DNA from: Calonectria ilicicola
Taxonomy: Eukaryota; Ascomycota; Sordariomycetes; Hypocreales; Nectriaceae
Length of the DNA: 64,000 nt
Assembly: GCA_020809705.1 (NCBI GenBank)
Contig: CP085826.1
Coordinates: 6,386,001 to 6,450,000, forward strand
Direction of reading: 5' to 3'
The position numbers and the translations under genes are program-made. Below the pieces are notes generated by a model. The model had not been told where the DNA came from. It did not search any database and saw only the letters and a list, made by a program, of their open reading frames with translations. Numbering within the stretch: the stretch's first letter is position 1; each line of letters begins with the position of its first letter. This document shows positions 1 through 12,658 of the stretch, one piece after another.

Positions 1-152
1 ACCTATCTCCTTACGAAATCCTCAAGAAAGCCGAGCTTCTCCGTGATGCCAACGGAGAAAAGCTGAAGCGCCACAACAGGGCGGTCACGAGCATCAGGCC
101 CAGTGTGCGTGGCGTCTGGTCACCGTACCACGGCAAGGGAATGGTGGTGTAA
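1..152 (+). CDS. Possible 3' end of a gene cut by the left edge (unknown function)
   Basis: Reading from base 3, one frame stays open for 49 codons and stops with TAA at 150-152. The composition is charged and codon-like (Lys, Glu and Arg rich, ending ...GKGMVV), and the sequence turns AT-rich straight after the stop, which is what the end of a gene followed by 3' UTR looks like. No start, domain or motif is visible because the window begins inside it. It could instead be a chance open frame of this length. I do not recognise the family. Confidence 0.35.
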   Translation, partial: LSPYEILKKAELLRDANGEKLKRHNRAVTSIRPSVRGVWSPYHGKGMVV

Positions 153-2225
153 AATGGTCTTTGGGGGAAATCTGGGCATCCGTGTACGTATATATGTATC
201 AATTTTGGGGGGGCAGTCACGAAGCATTGGGTTGCGAGGACATTGTACGATTTAGAGTCAAGAATCTCAAAACTACCTTACGACTATGACACCTTTCAGG
301 CGATAGAGGTCTGAAAAAATAGCATTCAATGAAACAAGAAGAAACTCAATGTCTCAGTAACGACGCTATCAAATAAATACTATAGCCTCTGATGTCCGGT
401 CATGAGGTCACTAATTAGCATGACAGAGAGTATGCCAATGAACCAGTCGGACAAGTGACAGCATAGACCAAGGTCCTTGTGTGGAATAAGTATCTTGAAA
501 TATATGCATGACTTTCACCAGTGCGAGAAGGGCCTATTCATTCGTCCAGTTGAACGAATAGTCGAGACAGACAACGAATAGCAGACTGTTAAGATTGGGA
601 CAAAAAGAGATGCATTTGGTTAGAGAGCATATGATCGCTATTGTTTGTCTATCTCGACTCTCTGGTATTAATTTCATTGTTCCTTTGGTTAGGATAATCG
701 AGGAAGATTAAATACAACGATTACATATCTACCAAGTTTATGACTCTAATACCTCTCTAATACCTCTGAGGGGGTTTATAATGGAACCTACTACTTACTC
801 AATTAAATAAAAATAAACCCAAAGGTGAAACAAGCAACATGTCGTCGGAAATCGGGCGAGGGAAACTTTACAATTCTTTTGTCCATAGTGAGGGCAAGGT
901 CTCAACAACAAGAACTGCTGCGTTTTATCGCTTATGCATAAACGTGCACTCTCTGAATGCACAGTACGCCAATAAATTATTCCTCAAGCCCAAGGTGCCT
1001 CTCAGTTGAATCTCTTATCCCTTATTTCACCCACATATGGCATTCATAAGGTGTATATAATAGCCCATAATCTCTATCCTCCAACTTCGGCAACCTAAGC
1101 GAGTCAGTACTAAGATATGACAATGTCACAAAAACCCAACTACAACGCTCGTGGTTTAGAAACGGACGAAGGCAGCCCCCAGAGAACACGTGATTTCGCT
1201 ACAACATCTATTGGCACATCTGGAAGGACCGCAGAAATATCAGCAAGTGGGAAAAGATAACGTGATAAGTCATACTGAGTGAGCCATCATAAATCACCTG
1301 ATATGGATCTTGCGCCTACAAGTTCATCTTGCATAGCGTTCGCCCTCCTCGATGCCATGATAATTTTTGTGTGTTGCGTGTGGGCTACTTAATCTAATCT
1401 TGCACATACAGGCCTCATCATGATCATCGTAATACAATCACAGTCGAGACCATGGATCTTCTCCAATTTAGTTGAGAAAGCCTTCTAAATCATGCCTCTC
1501 TCCGTTGATCAAGTTCCATGTTTTTTTCAATTCACAGGTTCAGTTGCGAGGTGTGCACATCCAAGTAAAAATCATATCAAGTTTTTTTTTTGGTTTTATC
1601 TAAGTTTTTCTATCTGTTTTTTTTTTCTTTTCGTTTTTTGAAAGACATGTAAGTGAAATAGCAACAAAGAAGAGAGTACAAAAAAGACCTATTCCTCCAT
1701 ATCATAATTCGTATCTGCTACCCATCTGTTTGACTGGTTCAAAGTTCTGTTTCTTGTTTATTTTATGTGAATGAAGTGAAAGAGAATCCCAACTTCCTCC
1801 ACCGACGCGATGGTCGAGTCGCCTTATCCCGATCCCAAAAGGGTAAGGGGCCATGGGTGCTCAAAAGGATGCAAGCCGATCAATGCTCGGTGCTATAATC
1901 CTCGGACTCATGGTCTTTGGCATCCTGGGGTCCGGAAAAGAAAATCCTGAAATCCTCTCGGGAAGTTCCTCCATTAGGCAGGACAATAATGTCTCTGCCG
2001 GCGAACCGTAGGCGTCTTGTTTGTCCGCCCGCCAGGTCCTAGGAAGGTCCAGGTTTGGTTTGGTTTAGTGGACATGAAATAATGTCCTTTTTAGGTGAAA
2101 AACGTGCACTCGCACGGTGTAATGCATTCATATCCCGGTAGCAGATAATGTTGTTTGTCTGGAGTTCATCGTGGTTAGCTAATCGTCTTGCTGAGACAAG
2201 GCGGAATTGGGAACTTACAATTTAT
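153..2225. other. Intergenic, AT-rich, no gene seen
   Basis: About 2.1 kb with frequent stops in all frames and no splice-linked open frames. It holds a short tandem repeat around 744-770 (a TCTAATACCTC-like unit twice), a long T-rich tract at about 1580-1640, and TATA-like stretches near 1050. The part next to 2226 is probably 3' UTR of the minus-strand C2H2 gene. Confidence 0.5.
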
Positions 2226-3874
2226 TCAACCGGTGCCGTTAAAGTTGGTGGCCTTGGAGGCGTTGAGGTCATTGGTAAGCTTGAGCATGATGGAAAGGCG
2301 CTCCTGGACGTTATTGATCTGCTTAATGTTCTGGGCATCCTCAGGCTTGACAAGTCCCTGGATAATGTTCTCAACGGCCTTACGGTGCTCCATCCACTGA
2401 TCAAGAAGAGGTCGGGAGGTATCCTTAGGCTCCGCGGCGGGCATCGACTTGACGCTGGCCTTGCGGCTGGTGGCCTGGGTCTCGGGAACATCGGTCTTGC
2501 GCTTGCGTCCCTTGGTCTGAGCAGCAGCGCCCGAGGGAGGGGAGCCACCGGCGCTTCCATGGTCGTTGTGGACACGCTTCATGTGGTCACGGAGGTTCCA
2601 CTGGCGGGGGAATCCATTGCCGGGAACGGCACGCTCACAACCCTCGTAGATGCAGAGGAAAGGCTTGTCACCATGGCCGTGGAGACCGTGAGCCTCACGC
2701 TCGTGGCGGAGGAGGCAGGCAGTGGAGGAGAAGCGAGCACCCTCGCAAGACTCAGCCTTGCAGCGGTAGGGCTTCAGGTGAGAGTCAACGAACTTGCTAC
2801 AAGGAGGTTAGTCATCTTTCACTAGCGGATTGTCTGAATAATCTCGTCTTACTCGTAGTTGCACTTAAGCTTCTCGGGCTTGTGGTTGCAGCTGGCCGTG
2901 CCCTCCCAGGGGCAGTGGTAGAGACCATCCTCCATGGGGGCGGCCTTCTTGTAGAGGTCGTGGTCCCGAGCGGACTCACCTTCCGAGCCTTGTCGGCGAG
3001 GTCCAGTGAAAGCAGGGGCAGGAGGAAGAGAGAGGGGCTCCTCGAGCTTAGGCAGGGTAGCAGGGGCAGGCATGGCAATAACCTCCTCGGAAACAATGGC
3101 AACCTTGCGGTCACTGCTGTACAGATCGACTTGGTAAGATACCGATTCACATGTCTCAGCACTAGTGGGCAATACATACCTGGGCGACTGGCAGGCGAGC
3201 TCAGGGGAAGAGTTGGGGCTCTGGGCAAGGTTCCACACATCATCAATGGTGGCAGGAGAAGAAGACCGGGAAATGGAGCTGGAGAAGCAGTCCCAGTTTG
3301 TGGGGGAGTTGCCAGCCAGGCTGACATCAGGGCCGAGCTGCATGTGGGCAGGGACAACGTGGAGAGGGCTGGCATCCGCGATGGAGAAGGTATCGGCATT
3401 CAGTCCCATGTCGAGGGTGTATCCAGACCAGTAGGGCTCAGAGTCCAGAAGCAGGCAAGAATCAATTCCGGTGATAGAACCGGCTTGGGATCCATTCCGG
3501 AAAGCGGAAGCATTACCTGTGACGTCCAGAGTGGACAATTGCGAAGCGTGCGACAGTGATGAGCCGCTGGATCTGCTCGAGCTGGCCCTGGACATGGCTT
3601 GTCCGCCTTGGGGCATAGCAGGAGTAGTCCTTGAGGTCCATGTGTTCTGAATTTCCTGACGTCCTTGGGAGTGAACACGGGCTCCTCGTGGTGTGGCTTG
3701 GCCAGATGTGAAAATGTACTCCTCGGCTTCTCCAGAGTGGGCAGATCCATTGTCTGAGAAATCTTGAAAGTTCTGTGGTCCTTCTGCTGTCGTAGCCCAT
3801 GACGGACCTGACAAGAGGTCCGTTGATGGTTCTGTTTGAGAAAAAGAAAACATTCCGGATGTGGTAGTAGCCAT
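2226..3874 (-). CDS. C2H2 zinc-finger transcription factor
   Basis: Likely DNA-binding regulator in the nucleus. Exons are 3874-2853 and 2796-2226, joined across a 56-nt GTAAGA...TTGTAG intron, giving 530 residues. Residues 1 to about 290 are Ser/Pro-rich and probably disordered, as in activation regions. The zinc-finger block spans about residues 315-420: a first CPW...C pair with HKPEKLKCNY, then YRCKAESC...CLLRHEREAH and FLCIYEGC...WNLRDHMKRVH, two long-linker C2H2 fingers. A basic KGRKRK stretch follows and can serve as a nuclear signal, and the tail is predicted helical. The chosen ATG (ATGGCTACTACC) follows a CAG acceptor-like site, so a 5' UTR intron is likely. A further in-frame 63-nt intron candidate lies at 3117-3179 (GTATGT...TGTACAG). 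I recognise the fold but not a named orthologue. Confidence 0.8.
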
Positions 3875-6800
3875 AGTAGACTGAGGGTAGCTGCAAAGCG
3901 GACAAGTGTTAGTGTCATTCACGACTCGCAGTGTAAAAAAAGAACAATGAAACAAAAGACAAGAAAGTCTTGGTCCGAATCAACTTTGATCTATCATGGG
4001 GTTAGCTCAGTTGTCAAGAGGGACTACGATGGATGAATACAGACCAGGCCAAGTGGAGAGTGAAGTGGGTCTCCCAGTAAGATCTTGCAGGCGGGTCGAA
4101 GTCTTCTGGTCCATTCAGGTGGGTTTGATTCCATGGGTCGAATGTTCAAAGCAGGAAGGAAAAGTGGCAGGTGTCAAGCGAAGGGTTGTTTGTGTGTTCC
4201 ATAAGCTGGGTCGTGTTTCCATGTGGGTTGATATCAAGAGTTGTTGAATGTTGTCCAATTGTTGGTGGCATTGGCATCGTGTCGATGTTCCTAGAGTTGA
4301 GTGACTACATTAAGTCTAGGTGGCTGAGTCGGAGTGTGGGCATATCAGATGTAGGGCAAGCAGGCACCAGGGTTCGAGGAATCCAGCCATGTCCATTATT
4401 CAGGGGCGTGATTGGCACAGTGTTGGGGGGTTCCAGCAATGACTCAAGTCGATGTCCATGTTGGGTTTCCAGAGTGTGCGGCTGCACTGCAATTGAATTG
4501 AATTGCTTAGGCTGTTAGGCCAGCTACCCTAATCCATAAACTAGAAAGTACAGGATGGGAGCAGAGTGTCCAGTCGGCAAGTAGGTCCTGGTGACAATCC
4601 ATGAATCCTTTTGAAGTACATGTGGTCCTCGTCCATAAAATCCGGAGTCCATAGGCACCATGCAGAAAAGGAAATCCAGTTGAAGATCCACAAAAGTCTA
4701 GAATCTGTTGTCTCAATCTGAAGTAGCGGGCTATACTTACTGCAGGCACAAGTGCCAAAAGTTTTAAACGAATTTCTTTTTCAAGTCCGGCTCGGACAGG
4801 TCCATGAGATGATTCCAGAGTGGGTTTGGTGTGATATCCTTGGGTTGAAGAGGGTCCATGAATCCAGGGGCGAAGGAAGGTCCATGTGTAGCGTCCGCCG
4901 GAGCAAGAGACTGAACTGAAAGAAATACATGATTTCGCACAAACAAGAAATGCAAACGCGAGGCTCCGAAGAGGTTGAGTGTAAAGGAAACAGTACCTGG
5001 AGATGGAGTGAACTTCGTCGAGTTCAACAGTGTTATTGTAACCTGGCATGGTGGCCGGATGTGGCACAACAAGGGCAACGGTCATGGTATCCTTGGACAG
5101 TGAGAGCAAATTAACTCTCGAAATCCTGCAGATCAACGGTGGGCGTTGTCTGGATAGTTTAACCAGTGGTAAAACTGTCGTAAGTTGTCGTCAAGATGTT
5201 GCGCGACAAGATCCCAGGGTGGATTGGGTTGCTTCAGAGTTCCTCTTGGGAGCGGGAGAGCAGCTTGAGAGAAAAAAGAGGCGGTGGTAAAGAGGTGGAT
5301 AAGGTAGGTAGATCTTTGTAGGATCAGGCCGGATTGTGGTGAGTTGGGCAGAAAGGGGCTGGTTGGGCTGGAAAATAGAGAAGCAGAAGTGAGACGTTGG
5401 GCAACGAGGGACCCTGCGGGTTTTATTGTTGTCGTGAGCCGACCGCCATTCAGAGCAGCACCCCACCCGAAGCGACGAGTGCCAATGAAAGCACTGGCGA
5501 AGCGGCCGTCACACTGGCCGCAGGAGTGAGTTGGCGTATGTGATTTCGAAGCGCAAATGGCGTCTCGTGCAGGGATTTAGGGCTAGGCATGCCGGCGACT
5601 GGTCAACTTCCCTGATTTGGGGAGGGGGCGGGTGGGGAGCTGCGCAGCCAGCCGTCCTATCAGTGCTGGCGACGGGGGCAGATTATGTGAGAAGGAGGGA
5701 TTATGGCTGTTGGACAACGCAGCACTGCAGGAGACCAACGCAAAAGCAAGTCAACCATGAGCAAGCAAGACAGGCCGGGCGGGGTGGAAATGAGGTCGAC
5801 CCCGAAATTACTCCAGCACTCGAAGCGAAGAGTTCGCATTGCTGGCGACGATCCTCATGAAGACCCAGTCCAAGCGCCAAAGAAGCACGGCATTTCCAGA
5901 TGTCCATGCTGGCGCGCAAGACACAGCACACACAGCTAGACACACAGATAGACGCAGAGCTAGCACCAAGAGGCCCGGCCACTTGGAAATCCCATTCTCG
6001 CTTCCGGACCACTCGCCTGGAGGGTGACATTCCCTGGCGGGAGTTGCGGGAGCGCGCGGCACGGACGGGCCAGTCAGCCGTCGTCTTCGCGGGGTGGTGC
6101 TGCGACTCTGCGACGACTGACAGGCCGGCAGGCCATGGTGACCACGGCTGACTGGTCGGCCACCGTCCGGGCCACCACCATGGTCTGGCTGGTCTGGCCA
6201 AGTCAGCGCGGTGGATCAAGTGAGGGAAAACCATCTCCAACCATCGTCAGCTCTGCGAACCGGCATGCAACCGGCGGCACACCGAGCCTGCACCAAAGAG
6301 GCAGCGTGCCCGTTCGCGAGACCTGATTGATGGCAACGGCAGAATGCGGGCGGGGTACTACCCTCAAGAGGCGTCCTCTGCTGAGACGGCGTCGCTCGCA
6401 TTGCAGAAGTGCAAGCGGGCCTCAAAAGGCGGCCGGCGAATGGCATCAACGCGCGTGATGACACACAAGTGCGGTCAACGGTTGAAGCGGTTGAAGCGGT
6501 TGAAGGGGCATGTGAAGGTGGTGTGGGCGAGTCGTTGGAACGACCACGAAGAAAAAAAGTGAGGGGCTCGTCGCATTGCGCCTCAGTCCGTCGTCGTTGC
6601 CGCGCTCTTCGAGGGATGAAAGGTGCCACGTCGATGAGGGTTGATGCCTGTTGATGTTGTTCATCCACCTCAAACTTCAGTTAGCTTTACAAGTTTTTCT
6701 ATAATGCGTGTGAGCCACAATGTGGCCAACGCTCGCTGGCTCGCCTCCCTCGTCTGGCTCCACGTCTCGCACGGGACAGTTCGTTTGCAGACTCTTGAAT

Positions 6801-7131
6801 CAGCTCATGAACTCTCTGCTCTGCAGGTGGCTTGATGCGGCTCACTGTTTCCCTCAAAAGTTGGCGTACTGTATGCCAGTCGTTCGTTCGCCTTGAGCCT
6901 CACGCGGGGTCGAGAACAACGCGGAATTGAGTCTATGCAGCTCCAGCGTGCAATGCATTGCATTACTCAGGGGCTGCAGCATTTTCTTTCAACTCTGCCT
7001 GCCGCTCGGCAATCGTCATTTCTCACATTATCGACGTGGTCTATGTACATCACGCACCGGCCGCAGATGGCTCCAGAATGACGAAATTCTTGCTGAGAAA
7101 GGGTTGACAATATTGACGCAACATGCATACC
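3875..7131. other. Long leader/promoter region of the C2H2 gene, then unassigned GC-rich spacer
   Basis: About 3.3 kb without a convincing gene. Between about 4000 and 5300 the minus strand has several splice-like signals (GTACTG at 4996, GTAAGTATAG near 4742, CTTTCAG at 4916), a perfect Kozak context (GCCACCATGC, ATG at 5049) and many recurring ATGGAC/TTCATGGAC words. This suits an intron-bearing 5' leader with upstream ORFs. From about 5400 to 6700 the sequence is GC-rich with simple repeats (GGTTGAAGC near 6478). I see no coding structure there. Confidence 0.35.
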
Positions 7132-8993
7132 CTAGTCCTGGTCCATTAGCTCTATCACAGCTGGATCTATAGTGTTTTCACCTGGGCTTCCCCCCCGAAC
7201 TACACCTTCTTCCCATAGCTCCCTAAGTCCTTGATCCGCTTGCTCATCGATGCTTCCCAATACCCCCGCCAACACGGTCTTCGCCGAATCCCAGCCGTGA
7301 ATGTCAAGCACTCGACTGACGAGTCGCATCTTATCGTTGTATACCTCTCGCCACCTTGCCAGTTGTCTCTCCTCAACGGCATTTGTTGCTCGCCCTGCCG
7401 ACGCAATGGCCGCTCCAAACATGACACACCAGAGCCAGAGCGGACGTGTCCATGTACTGCTCCTCAGATATTCCTCGCCCGCATTGACATCGTCGATCAA
7501 TTGTTCTAGGAGCCAGTCGACTAGCGTCACGTCAAAGTATCGGTGGCCCAGCTCAGAGCACAGGTAGAAAAATGTGGCAATGAAACTCGTACGACTGCTT
7601 CTCGGGTCCTGGTTGAGGATCTGGGGTATGTATTGAGCCGCATTAAAGCCTCGGGATATCTCGTAGTTGAGATTAAGGTCGTTGGTGTGGTTCTGCCATA
7701 ACCTCGCTGCCTGCGTATCTTGATCCCTCCACCATCCATATCTCGGCGCCTCGCGTGGCGGTAGTGCCGTGATGTCCCATATCGATGCGAATAGCAGGGC
7801 GAGAAAGGTCGGTGTGAAGCCAGGCTCGTTGACCAATTTATCCGACTTTCCGGTTCGCAATCCGTTTCCAACCCTGGCATGGAAAGTTAACATGATTACA
7901 CCCTCTGGAACCCAACTCCGACAACTTGCATTTTTAACATCCTTTGTGGCAGTGTTGCAATCTGCTCCGTCGTATTCCATTCTCTAACTGCTGATTGGAT
8001 TCCCTTTAGATGTCTTGATGATGCATCCAACTCTCCAATCGCGCCCTACCCAGACATCATGTCAGTATATTACTACGTGTCTACCCGGGAGCATCTTGTC
8101 AAATCCCACCTCGGTTAATGCCAGTGCAGAAATAGCCAGCATAGTTTCCCCGCTCTGGGCCGCTTCAGGACTTTGGAGTTGTTCTCTTGCAAATTGATAT
8201 GTAGCTGCTTTGTGATACAGGAACGGAATCCTGACCTCATCCATCGAGCCTGTTACCCATGCCCACTGTGTTGCTGAAAGCATCAAGCACATGTGCATGT
8301 ATCCAGGGCTTTCAAAGGCCTTTTGGATTCTAGAATATCTCTCGTCAGTTGGTGTGTTTAGGGGGGCCAAGTTGGCTTGGGGTTTAGGGAGGAATCTTAC
8401 GCCGGGGACTGGAGCTCTCGGGCAACTGGCCTTTGACCCCAAACGGCATACTGGGAGACTATCGTCAGATGCGTTAGTACGCTTGTGCTTAGATTACTGT
8501 CATCTGCCGAGACACCTACAGTGGCGCAATAGCCGCTTAGACGGCTCGGGAAGGGCATCAAAGGATCCCCCTACATAGTCGCTGAGGACATTGATTAACG
8601 GAGAAGGAGGCTCGGACAACGTCAACTGTGCGCTGGCATCAACACTGGAGTCGCCGCCCTCGCGATTAGAAGGTCCCGGTTCGGTGGAAGGTAGAGTTTG
8701 TTGCGGGACGGGATAGATGCAGTCGCTCCCCGTTTGGAGACAGTTTGTGCTAAATCGCCAATCAACGTTAGTGAAGGTGTCGCGTACCGTATACCAAGGC
8801 CCGTGGACCGCGGTAACTGATGCGGCGGTGATGCAAGACTCGTGTATACCGCCGCCTCGGGTCAAGGGTGTCAGGAGAGCACATACCACAGTGGCTTTTG
8901 TTCGTCACATCGAACGTGACGTCTCTTACATGTCTGACAGCCATTTTTGCTCCTTCGATGGAATCTTCGCTTGCGCTCTTTGGGGGGAGCCAT
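7132..8993 (-). CDS. Zn2Cys6 fungal transcription factor, six exons
   Basis: Nuclear DNA-binding regulator of the fungal binuclear-cluster class. Exons are 8993-8887, 8749-8520, 8458-8401, 8329-8110, 8045-7930 and 7873-7132; phases close and total 1473 nt, giving 490 residues. The cluster is split by intron 1: C19-x2-C22-x6-C29-x6-C36, then C39 and C46 in exon 2, with codon 36 itself divided (TG/C). A basic N-terminus (PKERKRRFHRRSKNG) precedes it and CIYPVPQQ follows. Downstream is the usual helical regulatory region (LLRHFSQYAVW, HMCLMLSATQWAW, AISALALTE). Introns 1, 2, 3 and 4 are GT-AG; intron 5 (7929-7874) fits only as a GC-AG intron with donor GCAAGT and a TTAAC branch site. An in-frame stop just upstream fixes the start. 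The regulated pathway cannot be inferred; no metabolic genes lie beside it. Confidence 0.85.
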
Positions 8994-11900
8994 GTTTTCA
9001 CGTGTGCATATCGTGGCTTGCCCTCAATGATAATCGCCTCCCACGCATGCTCGTGGGTTGTCGGGGCCTCTAGCTTTAACTTGAAATCGGGGACAGACGG
9101 CAGCAAATATGCCCCAAGGACGTAACGTCCAGACAAGGCTCAAGCTCAGAAGGAATGCTATCAAGAGATGCTGCAACTCGTATTGAAACCCGCCCTTGCC
9201 GGATACAAACCAAGTCGATGGTGGAATTTGGCTCCAAATAGAAGCCAGGGAGCAAATTCGTTTCCCTAGACGAAGGATGCAGGGTTTCACCCAATCAGAA
9301 GCAGTGTCCCCTGGCCCATGACTCGCTTAGACCCATCAGCGGGGTAGTTTGGCAAGGTGAGTCGGCCGCTCGGTAGCCTTGGGCTGTAGATCGTTTGAAG
9401 CCATCACCAGTTTTGATATATGAAGAGTTCAGTCCGTGCCACAATTTTCACGGTTTGAGCCACAAATACCCTACGTCACGCATGCAGATTGGCCTTGACC
9501 TCGAGTCGGGAGCCTCTTCTGGGACAAAGGATTGGCGCTAATTTCGCCGTCGGCAGTCCCAAGAGGGACGATTGTCCGGGGTTGTGGCGAGTGATACGTC
9601 TTTGTCAGCGAAGGGTAAGTCAGGTGGCATGGTGTGTGGCTTGTGCTAATCGCTGACAGATAGCTTCAACGGCACGCTGCCAAGCATCGTGGGCCGATTT
9701 GGCGTCCAAAGAAAGGAAGAAGACGGACATGCACCCCGAATTGCCCCCGTTCATGTCGCCTCCGGGCGGCCGCCCTATGGCGGAGGTCCGGCCCGCAAGT
9801 GGAGCATGTCGGAAGACGTGATGGTAGTACGGGGGTGGGGGAGAGAGGCTTTATTTAGGGCAAAGTGCCCAGGAGTTGGACAAGGTAAGTGAAGCAAGGG
9901 AGGGGGCCGCTCAGGGCTTGGAGCTCGTAGCTTACCCTTCGTGTTCTAGTCGTGCGCGATTGATAACGAGGATCTTCGACAAGGGGGGCGAAACGAGTCG
10001 AGGAACATTATATCAGCTCGGCCGAGTACGGAAGAGTGCGCCGGCGAAGAGACCGACGACGATACTGACAACGGTGGCGGTGACGATCATGACGATTGGG
10101 CTTCTCTGCGTCGACTCTGTTACATTTCCTTTCCAGCTGCCGGGTCCAAATTCCGTCTGACCCGCTTGCCAGCAAATGGGAGTCCAATTCAGATTGTCGG
10201 ACAAATGGAGGGACCACGACGACCACGACGACCACGACGACAACAACGCAAGACAGTTTTGTTGACTTGTCTTGATCGGCAATACCCGCATTGAATTTTG
10301 TTTTCTTTTCTGCATGGATTGATTTTGCGAGTACGAGCTGGATAGTGTGGCATGCTATTGCCACCTCAGAACTAGAGGCAAAAGCTGAAGGTGCAAAGAC
10401 TCAACATGGAAGCATGAGGGTGGCACAGCCATTCCCCCAGTTCACCTGGCAGCAACTAGAAGCGAACTCGAGGTAACCTCACGTGTTCCATCATGTGTGG
10501 CGTTCGACCCGACCCAGGGGCCACGACTTTGTTGGCATTGTCGCACCCAAAAAAGAAAGGCATGAAGATCCGAGTCGATGGAAGCCTCCCGTGGCCGAAC
10601 CTTGTTTTTTAAGAAGTGGCCGAGATAGGGCACCTCTCAGTTTTTGTCAGTCGTGTCACATCTTCACTGCGCAGATCCATGCGGGTGCTCGGTCACATGC
10701 ATATGGCATATGCCTGCCATCTCCATCTCCAGTATCTATTGTGAGTTGTGAGGAGTAGGCTCGGATCTGGCACTTTGCTAGCCGCCCTTCGGCGAGGATT
10801 CGCCAGCCATTCGGGAAACCTTCTGGGCAGTTACCCTCATCTTGTTGGCCTCAAGATGACGTCCCGGAGGAGTGACCAGCTCACTTAAACCCGCTCCCAT
10901 TGCATCTCCCGCACCAGCGTGGCCCACAATCCTTCGCCTCAACTCGAAGCTGAAATCAAGCATGGATCACGACGATATTATGAAACACAGAAAAAAGCAG
11001 GGACCTGTGGCCAAGTGGTGTGCCAGCAATGCAAGAGCCAACGCTTAGTGGAGTAAGATGCAATGCCCACGTAGCCAACTATCGCTCGCTGATGCATCGG
11101 CGTCAGGCCACGCGCTGCGACTATGTCGACATGATGATGATGATGCCCTCAAAGTTTACCAGAGGGGTTTTTTCGCCTTTTGCAGCATGCCGCCCATTTT
11201 TTTTCTGCCCTTTGCCTTCCTTTTTTTGGGCACAGTTGCGAGGGTTCAAGCGTCCCATCCTAAATGGCGACCCAATGGGCCAAGTTTCAAGTCTCTGGTT
11301 CCAATCAGTGCGTCATGCTGCTGTTCAACGGTCTCTCTGGGCTGGCGGCAGACTTCCAGTGCTTGCTCATCGGTGCCCGTTCATTCCCAGTCACACCTCA
11401 TCAAGTTGCATCGCGTGAATGGGGCTCAAATCCAAGCATGATGGTGTGCTGCGCAAGCCAGTATATTCGCTGAGCTGGTCCGGCCTGGTGCAAAATGGGT
11501 GGTGGTGGGCATCAATCCGGGGCGGTTGGGTGCTATTAGTTGGCATGACCCAAGGCGCTTGGTGCCCGACTCCCATCTGAGTCTGCCCATTGACCGCTCC
11601 TCCTGGTTCCAGGTAGTTCCCTGCTCCAATTATCTCACCTGAGGTCATCTCTACCTGATGCTGCCAACGCGTCTTGGGCAAAAACGCCAGCGCCCAATGA
11701 TGGTCGGGAAATTGCCTCGCTCGGGCCAAGCTGCCACTCTTCAACCACAAACATCTGGGGTAGACCCGGGCATTGTGACGAAACCTGTCCCGCATCTTCT
11801 CGGCTACACTACCAGCCATCCTCGTTCAGTTTGGGTTTTCTTCGATCATCAAGCGCGCGCACCCCGTTTCACAAGATCCAGCCCGCCCGATGGCTGCGGG

Positions 11901-12658
11901 TTCTTTCGTCTTGCTTGCATAGGTAGCCAGCAGACCCTCGCGCCCATCTCCCACCAGACGGGCTCTGGAACCCTCCATCTTTCCAAACTACCCGGGGTAC
12001 TGGGGCGAATTTTGCTGCAAATCTTACCTGAAAGGTCTTGGTGTTTTGCTTCGACGTTAGAACGCTAGTCCTTGTCAACTCCGCTGTTAGCGAACGGAAT
12101 CTCTGTCACTTCCATCGCAACCAGGATCCTCCTACTTGGACATGCGGCCCAGCGCCCTTGATGCCTCACGAACGAAGATAAAATCGTGACTATTCCGAGA
12201 CCGACCCCGTGGTCCCCTCCCGTGCCAACTCAATCGGCTCTCCAGCACTGCAGACTGGTTCGCTGAAAACGCTCCAAGCATCGTGCACCATCCCTAGTGC
12301 TTCATTGCTTCCTGCGAGGCCTGCTTGGTACAAGCCAGCTGGTATTACTATTCTGGACAAGTCCCTGGTTGGGTCCCGGGACACACCGCCTAGAATCGCC
12401 GACAGGTTGACCCAGGACGTCGACATCTCAGGAAACCCTAGTCGCCGTGGATTCCCCCGGACTGATTGGAACCAGCCTTTTGGAGAAACCAAGGATCTCA
12501 GCCCGAGGCTCCATAGTGTGCAACTGTTTAGTCCCTTTTTTTTTTTTGGAACCCAAGGCGCGGACCCGTTGCGTCCTCGGCTCCAGTGGATTTCTCTTTA
12601 TCAGCCGCAAGTCTCGTCACAAGTCTTGCCAAAAAGTTGACGTTGCGCCTTTACCATT
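8994..12658. other. Intergenic region with a microsatellite; no gene seen
   Basis: About 3.7 kb separating the minus-strand Zn2Cys6 gene from the plus-strand gene at 12659, so it holds both promoters. Open frames are short, overlap on both strands and show no splice-supported continuation. The last several hundred bases before 12659 are pyrimidine-rich and probably include the 5' UTR of that gene. Confidence 0.5.
10212..10247. repeat. (GACCACGAC)n microsatellite
   Basis: Three tandem copies of GACCACGAC followed by GACAACAAC. The reverse strand reads as a run of valine codons, which creates the misleading poly-Val frames seen there. Confidence 0.85.

Noticed and set aside
2148..2825. 225-codon frame antisense to the C2H2 gene
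   Set aside because: It is a shadow of the GC-rich coding strand; the minus-strand model has intact zinc fingers and splice sites.
4000..4140. tRNA-like A box (GGGGTTAGCTCAGTTG) and B-box-like GGTTTGATTCC
   Set aside because: The boxes are about 110 bp apart with no pairing arms between them, so no cloverleaf can form.
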